From JAJTYI01 sp964420145 (lineage in GTDB: Bacteria; Patescibacteriota; Dojkabacteria; B142; OLB20), in contig CAYQRB010000004.1 in the NCBI GenBank assembly GCA_964420145.1, positions 1 to 46,686 of the forward strand: a stretch of DNA of 46,686 bases. The letters run 5' to 3'. The notes beneath the pieces are model-generated. The model was given only the letters and a program-made list of their open reading frames with translations, made no database searches and was not told the DNA's origin. The position numbers were made by a program, and so were the translations under genes. Shown here one piece after another: positions 1-8,280 of this stretch (the stretch's first letter is position 1; each line of letters starts with the position of its first letter).

Positions 1-3000
1 AGTTCCGGATTCACAACCTCGTACTAAACCAAAAGCTTGTAACTACGGACTACTCCACGCAAAAGGTGAGTATGTGGTAATCTTTGATGCAGAAGACAAA
101 CCTGACCCACTTCAATTGAAGAAAGCATTTTTAGGATTTAAACAAAGTAAAGATAATGTGTTTTGCCTACAATCAAAACTCAACTATTACAATAGTGATC
201 ACAATATTTTGACAAGATTGTTTACTGCCGAGTATTCACTCTGGTTTGATATCTTACTACCCGGCCTCCAATCAATTAAAACGACTATTCCCCTAGGAGG
301 GACAAGTAACCATTTCAAGACAAAAGACCTGATTGCAATGAAAGGATGGGACCCATTTAATGTTACAGAAGATTGCGACCTTGGAACCAGAATTTTTAAG
401 GCAGGATACACAACCGCAATTATTGATTCAACCACATATGAAGAAGCCAACAGCTCTATTCATAACTGGATAAGACAACGATCCCGTTGGATCAAAGGCT
501 ATATGCAAACATATCTGGTTCATATGAGAAACCCTTTTCAATTTTTCAAAGAACACGGTATCCATGCACTAATATTTCAGTTAATCATTGGAATGAGAAT
601 AAGCTTTATGCTTATCAATCCTTTTCTCTGGTTGGCCACTTTTATATATTTTGCGTTTAGACCATTGGTCGGGGAATACATAGAGGCCCTTTACCCAACA
701 AGTGTATTTTATATAGCAATCTTCTCACTCATCGTTGGAAACTTTATGTATATATTCAACTATATGATTGGTTGTGCCAAAAGAGAACATTATGACTTGA
801 TCAAATATGTATTCCTAATACCACTTTATTGGATTCTAGCTAGTATTGCCTCATTCAAAGCTATACAGCAACTGATTTTCAAACCTCACTTCTGGGAGAA
901 AACTCACCACGGGTTACACCTACCCGCAATAAAAGAACAACCCTTAAAACAAGATACAGAAATTAAGAAAAAACCTGTATTCATACCTTCCTGGTTAAAA
1001 ACAAACCCTATAAAATACCTAAAGATTTCCTTTATAAATAGGAAAACAATCCTAAACACCCAAACACTTGGAGTAAGCTTTCTTGTAGGTTCGTCTGTAC
1101 TTACCAACTTCTCTGATTTTCTAACAAATGCATACTTAGGAAGAACGCTAGGACCAGAAGAGTTTGGACTTATCGGGCTTATGACCAGCTTTATGTTTAT
1201 AGTTTCATTAGTATCTTCGGGAATAGGAAACACAGTTGCACATCAATCAGCTTATTTATTTGGTAAATTTAATTATGTATTTAGTGAAATATGGACTAAA
1301 TATCGATTAAAGGTATTTAAAATCTCTTTAATATTCACACTACTTTGGAGTTTAGCAGTTCCTTTTTCAGGAGGATTTTTTAATTCATACACACTCATAC
1401 CTTTTATTCTATTTATGCCTGTCTGGATTGTACTTATGCTTGGATCCTGGGATAGTGGATATCTAGAAGGTAGTCAGAAATTTGTTTGGTTATCTATTTT
1501 AGCGATCATATCTTCTGTAAGTAAACTTGTATTTTCTATACTATTTGTCGAGCTAGGTATGGAAAGTATGGTGTATGGAGCAATGCCAATCTCCCTACTA
1601 ATTAGTTTTCTTGGGAGCTGGCTAGTGGCACGAAAGATCTCGCTATCAAACAAAAAGAAAACACCTGCCAAAGCAAAAGATGATATCAAGTTTTCAAAAA
1701 AATTCTTTACTACCTCTATTCTAACCAAAATCTCCTCAATTTCTTTTTTGAGTTTAGATATCATATTCATAAAACACTTCTTAACTGCGTCCGAAGCGGG
1801 ACAATACGCTGTATTAGTATTAGTTGGAAGGATTGTTTACATAGCTGGAGGGTTTTTCTCACAGCTTATCCTACCAATTATTAGTAAAGAAAGAGGTCAA
1901 GGTCTTAAGAAAAGTAAATCATTCCCTTTAATTTTAGGTAGTAGCTTACTATCAACAATCGGTGCATTTCTATTAGTAGGGCCTCTAGGATCTTTCACTG
2001 TGCCACTACTATTTGGAGACAGGGCAAACCCAATACTCCCATATGTTACGACCTTTGCTTTTGCTATGATTCTGTTTTCCACTGCTTATACACTCATAAA
2101 CTATCATCAGGCAAGGAAGGAATACGAGTTCTCCCTAATCGGTGTTTTGACCGTATTTGTACAACTAACAGTTCTGTCTTTCCTACATGCCAACATAGGA
2201 CAAGTAGTAACAGGAATGCTTTTCACTAGTATATTTTTCCTAATCGCATCGCTACTTATGCATATTTATTATGAACAGGTCTTATCTATCAAGACTAGAC
2301 TACTTGGTTTATACGAACTATTTACAAGCTATAACCCTACCTACACAAACACACTGCACACAGAGCGTTGTATGAAAATACTTATATACAACTGGAGAGA
2401 CACAAAACATGTCTGGGCTGGTGGAGCAGAGGTATATGTACAAGAGCTAGCCAAACAGTGGGTAAAACAAGGACACTGTGTAACACTTTTTTGCGGAAAT
2501 GACACACAAAACAAACGATACGAGGTCATTGATGGAGTAAACATAATTCGTAGAGGTGGATTCTATACCGTATATCTATGGGCTGTTTTATACTATCTCC
2601 TTAAATTTAGAGGACAGTTTGATTTTATTATCGATAGTGAAAACGGAATACCTTTCTTTACCCCACTATTTACTAGGACTCCAAAGATCGGCCTAATTCA
2701 CCATGTACATAGTGATATAATATTAAAAGAGTTGAAATTACCTATCACCAAAATCCCCCCTGCAGTAATCGCTAAATATGTCGAGAGTAAACTGATGCCG
2801 TTAATCTATAGAAATACCCAAATGGTAACAGTTTCCGAATCCAGTAAGAGAGATATGGAGAAATTAGGCTTTGGGAAAAGTAAGCCGATTATGATCGTTA
2901 ATCCTGGAATTGATCTGAGCATACTTAAACCTAGTCGGAAATCCAAAGCACCCACACTTTTATATCTGGGTAGGCTAAAACCATATAAATCTATTGATAC

Positions 3001-3547
3001 CTTGATTAAAGCAGTCACTCTCCTCACAAAAACCATACCCGATCTAAAAGTGAATATTGCTGGTTTCGGAGAAAGTAGAGAAGAACTAGAAGCTTTAACA
3101 AAAAGCCTTGGATTACAAAAACAGGTTAAGTTTTTAGGACGAGTATCCGAAAGAGCAAAAATTAAGTTACTTGGAGAAGCTTGGGTATTTGTACAACCAT
3201 CAACTATGGAAGGTTGGGGAATTTCTGTACTCGAAGCTAATGCTTGTGGCACCCCCGTGGTCGCATCAAAGGTTCCAGGACTTATTGATTCTGTAAAAAA
3301 CCCATCAACAGGCTATACCGTAAAAGTCCACGATGAAAAAGCCTTTGCAAAAGCAATAAAAAAACTATTGGATGATAACAAACTTAGGAAGAGATTTTCC
3401 GCTAACTCTATAGAATGGGCAAAGAATTTTAGCTGGGATATAAAAGCTAAAGATTTTATGGGCACAGTAGGAAAGGAAATGACCACCAATAGTTTGCCTC
3501 TACTGCATACTAAAATGATTAGTAACAAAGAGTATGAAATCAATTAA
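1..3547 (+). CDS. GT2 glycosyltransferase - Wzx-like flippase - GT4 glycosyltransferase fusion (5' partial)
   Basis: The reading frame is open to the left window edge (first full codon at 2), so the true start lies outside; the GTG at 74 is only an internal codon. At least 1181 residues are visible in three parts. Counting from the codon at 74, residues 1-290 are a processive-type GT2: upstream codons give PRTKPKACNYG, followed by the acidic DAED motif, a TED motif near residue 95, QRSRW (the QxxRW motif) at 135-139, then membrane segments. Residues about 330-760 form a polytopic Wzx/MATE-like polysaccharide flippase. Residues 767-1140 are a GT4 enzyme starting MKILIYNWRD, with a GGAE loop and the EGWGISVLE (E-x7-E) motif. 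No stop separates the parts, although Met767 (ATG at 2372) could serve as an internal start. Likely role: synthesis and membrane translocation of a lipid-linked glycan. Module identity is confident; whether one polypeptide is made is inferred. Confidence 0.85.
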   Translation, partial: VPDSQPRTKPKACNYGLLHAKGEYVVIFDAEDKPDPLQLKKAFLGFKQSKDNVFCLQSKLNYYNSDHNILTRLFTAEYSLWFDILLPGLQSIKTTIPLGGTSNHFKTKDLIAMKGWDPFNVTEDCDLGTRIFKAGYTTAIIDSTTYEEANSSIHNWIRQRSRWIKGYMQTYLVHMRNPFQFFKEHGIHALIFQLIIGMRISFMLINPFLWLATFIYFAFRPLVGEYIEALYPTSVFYIAIFSLIVGNFMYIFNYMIGCAKREHYDLIKYVFLIPLYWILASIASFKAIQQLIFKPHFWEKTHHGLHLPAIKEQPLKQDTEIKKKPVFIPSWLKTNPIKYLKISFINRKTILNTQTLGVSFLVGSSVLTNFSDFLTNAYLGRTLGPEEFGLIGLMTSFMFIVSLVSSGIGNTVAHQSAYLFGKFNYVFSEIWTKYRLKVFKISLIFTLLWSLAVPFSGGFFNSYTLIPFILFMPVWIVLMLGSWDSGYLEGSQKFVWLSILAIISSVSKLVFSILFVELGMESMVYGAMPISLLISFLGSWLVARKISLSNKKKTPAKAKDDIKFSKKFFTTSILTKISSISFLSLDIIFIKHFLTASEAGQYAVLVLVGRIVYIAGGFFSQLILPIISKERGQGLKKSKSFPLILGSSLLSTIGAFLLVGPLGSFTVPLLFGDRANPILPYVTTFAFAMILFSTAYTLINYHQARKEYEFSLIGVLTVFVQLTVLSFLHANIGQVVTGMLFTSIFFLIASLLMHIYYEQVLSIKTRLLGLYELFTSYNPTYTNTLHTERCMKILIYNWRDTKHVWAGGAEVYVQELAKQWVKQGHCVTLFCGNDTQNKRYEVIDGVNIIRRGGFYTVYLWAVLYYLLKFRGQFDFIIDSENGIPFFTPLFTRTPKIGLIHHVHSDIILKELKLPITKIPPAVIAKYVESKLMPLIYRNTQMVTVSESSKRDMEKLGFGKSKPIMIVNPGIDLSILKPSRKSKAPTLLYLGRLKPYKSIDTLIKAVTLLTKTIPDLKVNIAGFGESREELEALTKSLGLQKQVKFLGRVSERAKIKLLGEAWVFVQPSTMEGWGISVLEANACGTPVVASKVPGLIDSVKNPSTGYTVKVHDEKAFAKAIKKLLDDNKLRKRFSANSIEWAKNFSWDIKAKDFMGTVGKEMTTNSLPLLHTKMISNKEYEIN

Positions 3548-4523
3548 CTCTCCCTTACTATACAACCTTACAGAACCCTTATCTAAGGTGTTGTCGCTAT
3601 TTATTGCTCGTAAGATAGTTGATAAAAAAGGAAAGGGAAAAATTGCACCACCACAGATAATCAATAATAAATATAAACTACTAGAATATACAAAAAAAGC
3701 AAGATATTTCAGTATTGCGACATACATAGATGAATACAATCAACATTTTATTGCCAAGATTTGGTCACAGAGAATCAAAGATAGAAGCTTTTATCGTATT
3801 AGAAATGAATATTTTACTTACAAAACACTTTGGAAAGCTATAAACTCTATACGCCAAAGCAACGCAGTACCAAACTTCAGGATACAGATACCCAAGCTAG
3901 AGCTATATATAGAGGAAAAAAACTTCTCTCTTCTACTTCTTGAGAAAATCGAAGGGGAAACAATTGATAACCTCACTACCACTGAGAAAATAGAATCGAC
4001 AACCCTAGCAATAGATTTTCTTGACCAACTTTACAAAAACACAAAAGATCCCTTTTCCCAAAATCTTAACTACAAAAGACCTATGTTTTTTTCTATTATG
4101 ATAATAATACTTTTTCCTGTTGCAATAATTAGAAATATATCTATTGCTTATGAAACAATTAGCCTGTTACCCTACATCCTCAGCAAAATTACTTTTATGA
4201 CAAAACCTAAACAACTCACATATACCCATCGAGACTTACACCCCTGGAATATGATCAAATCTAAACAGTCTTTATATTTAATAGATTTTGAGATTACTGC
4301 AATAGCACAAAAAACGCACGACCTAGGTAATACAATCTTTAGACTATGGGAGCAAGGAAATCATAACGAAGTAAAGCAATATACAAAGGAATTAAAAAAC
4401 AAGGTAAACAAGGATGAATTGAAATTTATGTGTATTTATAGTGCCATACTTGATATGGCAATTAGTGCAGAAACCCCTACGCCTTTACTCAAAAGCTATT
4501 TTACCTTCTTCAAAAATTACTAA
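3534..4523 (+). CDS. Protein-kinase-fold phosphotransferase (APH/LPS-kinase-like)
   Basis: This 329-residue protein has the skeleton of the eukaryotic-like kinase fold. An AKIW lysine (K75) and a helix-C type glutamate (E92) are followed by the catalytic loop HRDLHPWNM (D234, N239) and the metal-binding IDFE (D251, DFG equivalent). The HxDLHxxN pattern is typical of the aminoglycoside phosphotransferase, choline kinase and LPS-sugar kinase group rather than Ser/Thr kinases. A hydrophobic stretch around 184-216 may bind the membrane. The ATG overlaps the preceding fusion gene by 14 nt and the stop is 3 nt before the next GT4, so the genes are surely co-transcribed. In this setting it most likely phosphorylates a sugar or a lipid-linked glycan; the substrate is not deducible. 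The glycine-rich loop is not obvious. Confidence 0.7.
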   Translation: MKSINSPLLYNLTEPLSKVLSLFIARKIVDKKGKGKIAPPQIINNKYKLLEYTKKARYFSIATYIDEYNQHFIAKIWSQRIKDRSFYRIRNEYFTYKTLWKAINSIRQSNAVPNFRIQIPKLELYIEEKNFSLLLLEKIEGETIDNLTTTEKIESTTLAIDFLDQLYKNTKDPFSQNLNYKRPMFFSIMIIILFPVAIIRNISIAYETISLLPYILSKITFMTKPKQLTYTHRDLHPWNMIKSKQSLYLIDFEITAIAQKTHDLGNTIFRLWEQGNHNEVKQYTKELKNKVNKDELKFMCIYSAILDMAISAETPTPLLKSYFTFFKNY

Positions 4524-4526
4524 GCT

Positions 4527-5627
4527 ATGCAAATACTTATCTCAACCTACGATGATATCAAAAACCCACACTATGGTGGAGGTGGAGCTATTGCCTTGCA
4601 CGAACTAGCAAAACGATTATCGAAAAACTACGAAGTTAAAGTTGTCAGTTGGAATCACTCCGGTATTAAAAACGAGAATATCGACGGAGTTGAATACACA
4701 CGCATAGGCTTCAGTTTCATTTCTCCCAAAATTGCAATGTTTATTTTTCAGATGATATTACCTTTTGTTTCTATATTTAAAAAGTTCGATCTCTGGATAG
4801 AAAGTTTTGCTCCGCCTTTTACTACTGCATTCTTGCCGATGTTTACAAGGAAACCTGTTATTGGAGTAGTTCATATGCTGGCTTCAGAAGACATGACACG
4901 AAAATACAAAGTAAATTTCAGCATAATCGAAAATGCCGGAATTAGCAGATACAAGTATATAGTTTCAACCCAGGAAATGGTTCGTGAAAAAATATTGAAT
5001 ATAAATCCAAAATGCAATTGTGAAATAATAAGTAACGGAATTGACAAGATTTATCCTGAAAAATTCACAAAGAAAAAACAACTACTATTTCTAGGAAGAA
5101 TCGAAATTGATCAAAAAGGGCTTGATTTGCTGGTGGCTGGTTTCAAAAAATTCAACGAATTATCAAACGAAAAATATCAGTTAGTAATTGCTGGTTCAGG
5201 TCTTGTTGCAGATATGCAGAAGTTGCAAGAACTTGTCAAAGAAACTGGATTGGGAGAGCAGATTGTTCTTGCTGGAAGAGTAGAGGGAGAAGTAAAAGCA
5301 AATTTGATGAAAGAATCAACGGCTATGGTTTTGACCTCAAGATTCGAAACATTTTCTATGGTTGCTTTGGAATCTCTGGCTTTTGGTTTACCGCTAATAA
5401 CATTTGATATTGAGGGTTTAAAATGGATCCCTGATCTAGCAGTAAAAAAAGCAAAAGCCTTTGAAACCGACGATCTAGCGGAGAAAATCTTGGAAATCTC
5501 GACTAATGAAGAGCTCAGAGAAACTATGCGTTCTGAAGGTTTGAAATACGCGAGAAACTACACCTGGGACAACATAGCAAAATCTTATGAAAAATATATT
5601 AAAATAATACTAGATGACAAAGACTAA
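4527..5627 (+). CDS. GT4 family glycosyltransferase
   Basis: This is a 366-residue GT-B fold enzyme. The N-terminus (MQILISTYDD, then a GGGG loop at about 17-20) is the acceptor-side Rossmann domain. The C-terminal half has LFLGRIEIDQKGLDLL, the usual start of the nucleotide-sugar domain, and ETFSMVALE, the E-x7-E motif that contacts the donor sugar. It is expected to be a retaining enzyme transferring a sugar from an NDP-sugar to a lipid-linked acceptor at the cytoplasmic face. The final residues (KYIKIILDDKD) and the 14-nt overlap with the next start lie within a 58-bp sequence that is repeated at the end of the following gene. Confidence 0.85.
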   Translation: MQILISTYDDIKNPHYGGGGAIALHELAKRLSKNYEVKVVSWNHSGIKNENIDGVEYTRIGFSFISPKIAMFIFQMILPFVSIFKKFDLWIESFAPPFTTAFLPMFTRKPVIGVVHMLASEDMTRKYKVNFSIIENAGISRYKYIVSTQEMVREKILNINPKCNCEIISNGIDKIYPEKFTKKKQLLFLGRIEIDQKGLDLLVAGFKKFNELSNEKYQLVIAGSGLVADMQKLQELVKETGLGEQIVLAGRVEGEVKANLMKESTAMVLTSRFETFSMVALESLAFGLPLITFDIEGLKWIPDLAVKKAKAFETDDLAEKILEISTNEELRETMRSEGLKYARNYTWDNIAKSYEKYIKIILDDKD

Positions 5628-5646
5628 TCAATTTATAACAGAAATT
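5589..5646 (+). repeat. 58-bp direct repeat, copy 1 (left of HAD gene)
   Basis: This 58-bp sequence matches 6424-6481 at 56 of 58 positions. It covers the end of the GT4 gene (KYIKIILDDKD and its TAA) and, in another frame, the first codons of the HAD gene (MTKTNQ). The two copies are 835 bp apart and bracket the HAD gene. Confidence 0.95.
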
Positions 5647-6462
5647 AAACTCATTGCCCTGGATTTGGATGGAACCTTACTCAACTCTTCAAAAGAAATT
5701 TCAAAAGAAAATCGTCTGGCTATTAATGCAGCAAGACAAAAAGGTATCCATGTCGTTTTAACAACGGGACGCCCGTTAATTGCAATTAAACCCTTTCTCA
5801 AAACTTTAGAGATGCTTAATTTTGAAGATTTTTCAATTACCTTTAATGGTGGTCTGGTCCAAAGAAATACGGGTCAAATTTTATCTAAAAAAAGTTTTTC
5901 ACATGATGAAATTTTAGAAATTAAAGAATTGACTTCAAATCTTGGCATTCCTTGCGATATTTTGAGTGAAGAAAAAGTTTATATGACGAAAAGTAAAACT
6001 GACTCGCAATATGACACTTTAAATAAGCTTTCAACTTTTATCAAAGTTGATTTTGATCAAGTTCCACTTGACGTGGTTTATAACAAGATTGTTTCTTGTA
6101 CAGAAAAAGAATTGTTGGACGCTAGTCTTGATAAAATTCCCGAATCTTATTTTGACCAATTTGAGATTTTTAAAACTCAAGCGAAACTTTTAGAATTTAT
6201 GCCAAAAGGAGTTAATAAAGCTTATGGTTTGACACAATTGATTAATCAGTTGAACTTAAAACCAGAAAATGTAATGGCCATGGGAGATGAAGCAAACGAT
6301 TTATCAATGATTTCCTGGGCGGGTTATGGTGTTGCTATGGCAAATGCTGTCCCAGCAGTTAAAGAAGAAGCAAGAATTATTTCTGATTTAACTAATGACC
6401 AACATGCTGTCGCTCATATTATCGAAAAATATATTAAAGTAATACTAGATGACAAAGACTAA
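5614..6462 (+). CDS. Cof-type HAD-superfamily phosphatase
   Basis: A 282-residue HAD hydrolase of the Cof/YidA type (IIB cap). Motif I is ALDLDGTLLN with the nucleophile D17 and acid/base D19. Motif II is LTTGRP near residue 50, the motif III lysine is probably in GVNKAYGL, and motif IV is GDEANDLSM with the metal-binding aspartates. Family members dephosphorylate small phosphorylated metabolites, especially sugar phosphates, so a role in sugar-phosphate turnover fits the operon. It overlaps both neighbours by 14 nt through the same duplicated junction, so its first and last residues are near copies of those of the flanking genes. Its leucine codons (many TTG, TTA and CTT, few CTA) look different from the flanking glycosyltransferase genes, which together with the repeats suggests it was inserted into a pre-existing GT4/PIG-L gene junction. 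Confidence 0.88.
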   Translation: MTKTNQFITEIKLIALDLDGTLLNSSKEISKENRLAINAARQKGIHVVLTTGRPLIAIKPFLKTLEMLNFEDFSITFNGGLVQRNTGQILSKKSFSHDEILEIKELTSNLGIPCDILSEEKVYMTKSKTDSQYDTLNKLSTFIKVDFDQVPLDVVYNKIVSCTEKELLDASLDKIPESYFDQFEIFKTQAKLLEFMPKGVNKAYGLTQLINQLNLKPENVMAMGDEANDLSMISWAGYGVAMANAVPAVKEEARIISDLTNDQHAVAHIIEKYIKVILDDKD

Positions 6463-6481
6463 TCAATTGATAACAGAAATT
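6424..6481 (+). repeat. 58-bp direct repeat, copy 2 (right of HAD gene)
   Basis: Second copy of the repeat at 5589-5646, with two mismatches. It holds the C-terminus and stop of the HAD gene (KYIKVILDDKD) and the overlapping start of the PIG-L gene (MTKTNQ). Confidence 0.95.
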
Positions 6482-7222
6482 CTTACAAAAAAGCTGAGAT
6501 GCGTATTTATCTCTCCACATCTAGACGATGCTGTTTTGTCATGCGGGGGGTTGATGCTAGAGCTGTCTCACAAAACTGAGCTTACAGTTATAAATGTATT
6601 TACAGCTACGCATAATGGCCCCTATACCTTATCTGCACGAAAATTTTTGCAGGCTTCCGGGAATTACAGCAATGCAGATAAACTTTATGAAGCCCGAATA
6701 GCAGAAGACCGGCAGGCTTTATCAAAGCTTGGAGTCAATGTTACAAACCTTGGTATAGCAGATGCATTGTTTAGAACAAAACCCAAGCAAAGTTTACTTG
6801 GCAAAATTCTGCCGGAATTTAATCATGTTTATCCGACCTACAAATGGCATATCACTAAATCAGTGAACAAAACCGATCCAGCATTGACTGATGTACGAAA
6901 ACAACTGGAAAAAGTAAATCAGAAAAAAACTGTGGTGTTTGTTCCTTACGGAATCGGGAATCATGTCGATCACCAATTGGTAAGTAATGTGAGCAAGAAT
7001 TTATTCCAAAGACTTGTTCTGTATTCTGATTTCCCATATAACATCCGATTAGATGATTATGGAGATGAAACAGAAGGGTATCGCAGGATTGAACTGACAC
7101 CCAATCTAAAAGAAAAAACTAAATTGATTAAGTTTTACCGAACCCAGTTTGCTGGACTATTCCCTGACGGAGAAGTTCCGGGACATAAAGAAGTTTATTT
7201 TGTTAAGAAAAGTCAATGTTGA
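6449..7222 (+). CDS. PIG-L/LmbE family N-acetylglucosaminyl deacetylase-like protein
   Basis: This 257-residue protein carries the family's zinc site: SPHLDDAVLSCGG at about 22-34 (H24 and D27 in the HPxxD-type motif) and a downstream HVDH near residue 170 that supplies the third metal ligand. PIG-L enzymes remove N-acetyl groups from GlcNAc-containing lipids or small glycosides, as in GPI and mycothiol biosynthesis. It follows a GT4 in what was probably the ancestral order, so it may deacetylate the sugar that the GT4 adds. It starts inside the duplicated 58-bp junction. It ends with TGA, 16 nt before the assembly gap, so whatever follows directly is unknown. Confidence 0.88.
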   Translation: MTKTNQLITEILTKKLRCVFISPHLDDAVLSCGGLMLELSHKTELTVINVFTATHNGPYTLSARKFLQASGNYSNADKLYEARIAEDRQALSKLGVNVTNLGIADALFRTKPKQSLLGKILPEFNHVYPTYKWHITKSVNKTDPALTDVRKQLEKVNQKKTVVFVPYGIGNHVDHQLVSNVSKNLFQRLVLYSDFPYNIRLDDYGDETEGYRRIELTPNLKEKTKLIKFYRTQFAGLFPDGEVPGHKEVYFVKKSQC

Positions 7223-7238
7223 TTAACTTAATCCACAA

Positions 7239-7338
7239 NNNNNNNNNNNNNNNNNNNNNNNNNNNNNNNNNNNNNNNNNNNNNNNNNNNNNNNNNNNNNN
7301 NNNNNNNNNNNNNNNNNNNNNNNNNNNNNNNNNNNNNN
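7239..7338. other. Assembly gap of 100 Ns
   Basis: Exactly 100 N characters, a conventional placeholder for a gap of unknown size. The 8-mer atccacaa ends the left side (7231-7238) and starts the right side (7339-7346), so the true gap might be zero or negative with an unmerged overlap. The next gene is missing its 5' end because of this gap. Confidence 0.98.
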
Positions 7339-8279
7339 ATCCACAACAATTCCTGATAGTAAAATATTTTTTTAAAAATAAACTCATCGCTATCGTTCCT
7401 CTAGTTCAATCAACAAAATACTTCATAACTGTTTGGGAGACACTTTTATCTAGTAGTCCTATTCTAATCCTTGATCAAAATATGTTTGACTTTGAAGCAC
7501 TAAAAACTTATCTTAAAACATTAGGAACGGTGATAATTGCTGAACTTACAGAAGATACAATATCTCAGTATAATTCTATACATAAGCAAGAACCATTTTC
7601 CTACACCTATACATCCGAGAGACCTTTTATAAATATATCTGAATTAATGCCGAAACTCTCTAAGAAAAGCTTCAAAAGAATACGCACAAAACTTAGAGGA
7701 ACAGAATCTATACTGGGTTACGAACTAAGAATCCCGAAAATCCAAGATATTGACACAATTGCCCGTATTGAATTGGCAAGTTTTAAGAAGATAGAAGCAA
7801 AAGGTATATTTACTCAAAGTAAAGTTAAATTACTATACAACAATATTGTTAAGTTAGCGGGCAATAATGCAGTAGTAGGATATTTAAAAGACAAGAATAA
7901 AAATATAGAAGTTATTAGTGATTTCTATTTAATTGGAAAGAACACTGCTCACGCTACTTATACTTCTTATGATAAAGAGTATGCCAAATATTGGCCTGGT
8001 AATTTACTACAATACAAAATTATTGAAGATATGTACAAAATGGGTATTGGGGAAATTGATCTGGGGAGAGGAACCAATACACTAAAACTAAAATTTTCAA
8101 CAGATATTAGAAAATATTATTCTTTTTTTATCTCGGACTCTTTTGTCAAACGACTCTGGATATTCTTGGTTATAACAAATATGATCAAAGCACAAAAACT
8201 TAAAGAAAAACATAGCTCGCTTCTTACGATGGTAATGTACATACGACTTCTATTACAAAAATTAAACTTTGAAATCTAA
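7339..8279 (+). CDS. FemAB/BioF2-like (GNAT-fold) acyltransferase, N-terminus lost in gap
   Basis: The frame is open from the first complete codon after the gap (7341) to the stop at 8277-8279. The ATG at 7482 is therefore probably internal and the true start lies in or before the gap. The C-terminal half has a GNAT-like arrangement, with a GYLKDKNKN strand turn, AHATYTSYDKEYAKYWPGNLL and a terminal FDLG-like strand (IGEIDLGRG). This resembles the BioF2-like/CelD acetyltransferase domain found in many exopolysaccharide loci, where it is thought to acylate sugars or lipid-linked intermediates. The family call rests on the overall pattern, not on a catalytic motif. The gene ends 1 nt before the next ATG. 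Confidence 0.65.
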
Positions 8280-8280
8280 A

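Noticed and set aside
5589..6481. 58-bp repeats as terminal repeats of a transposon
   Set aside because: They are direct, not inverted, the enclosed gene is a phosphatase and there is no transposase; a duplication linked to cassette insertion fits better.
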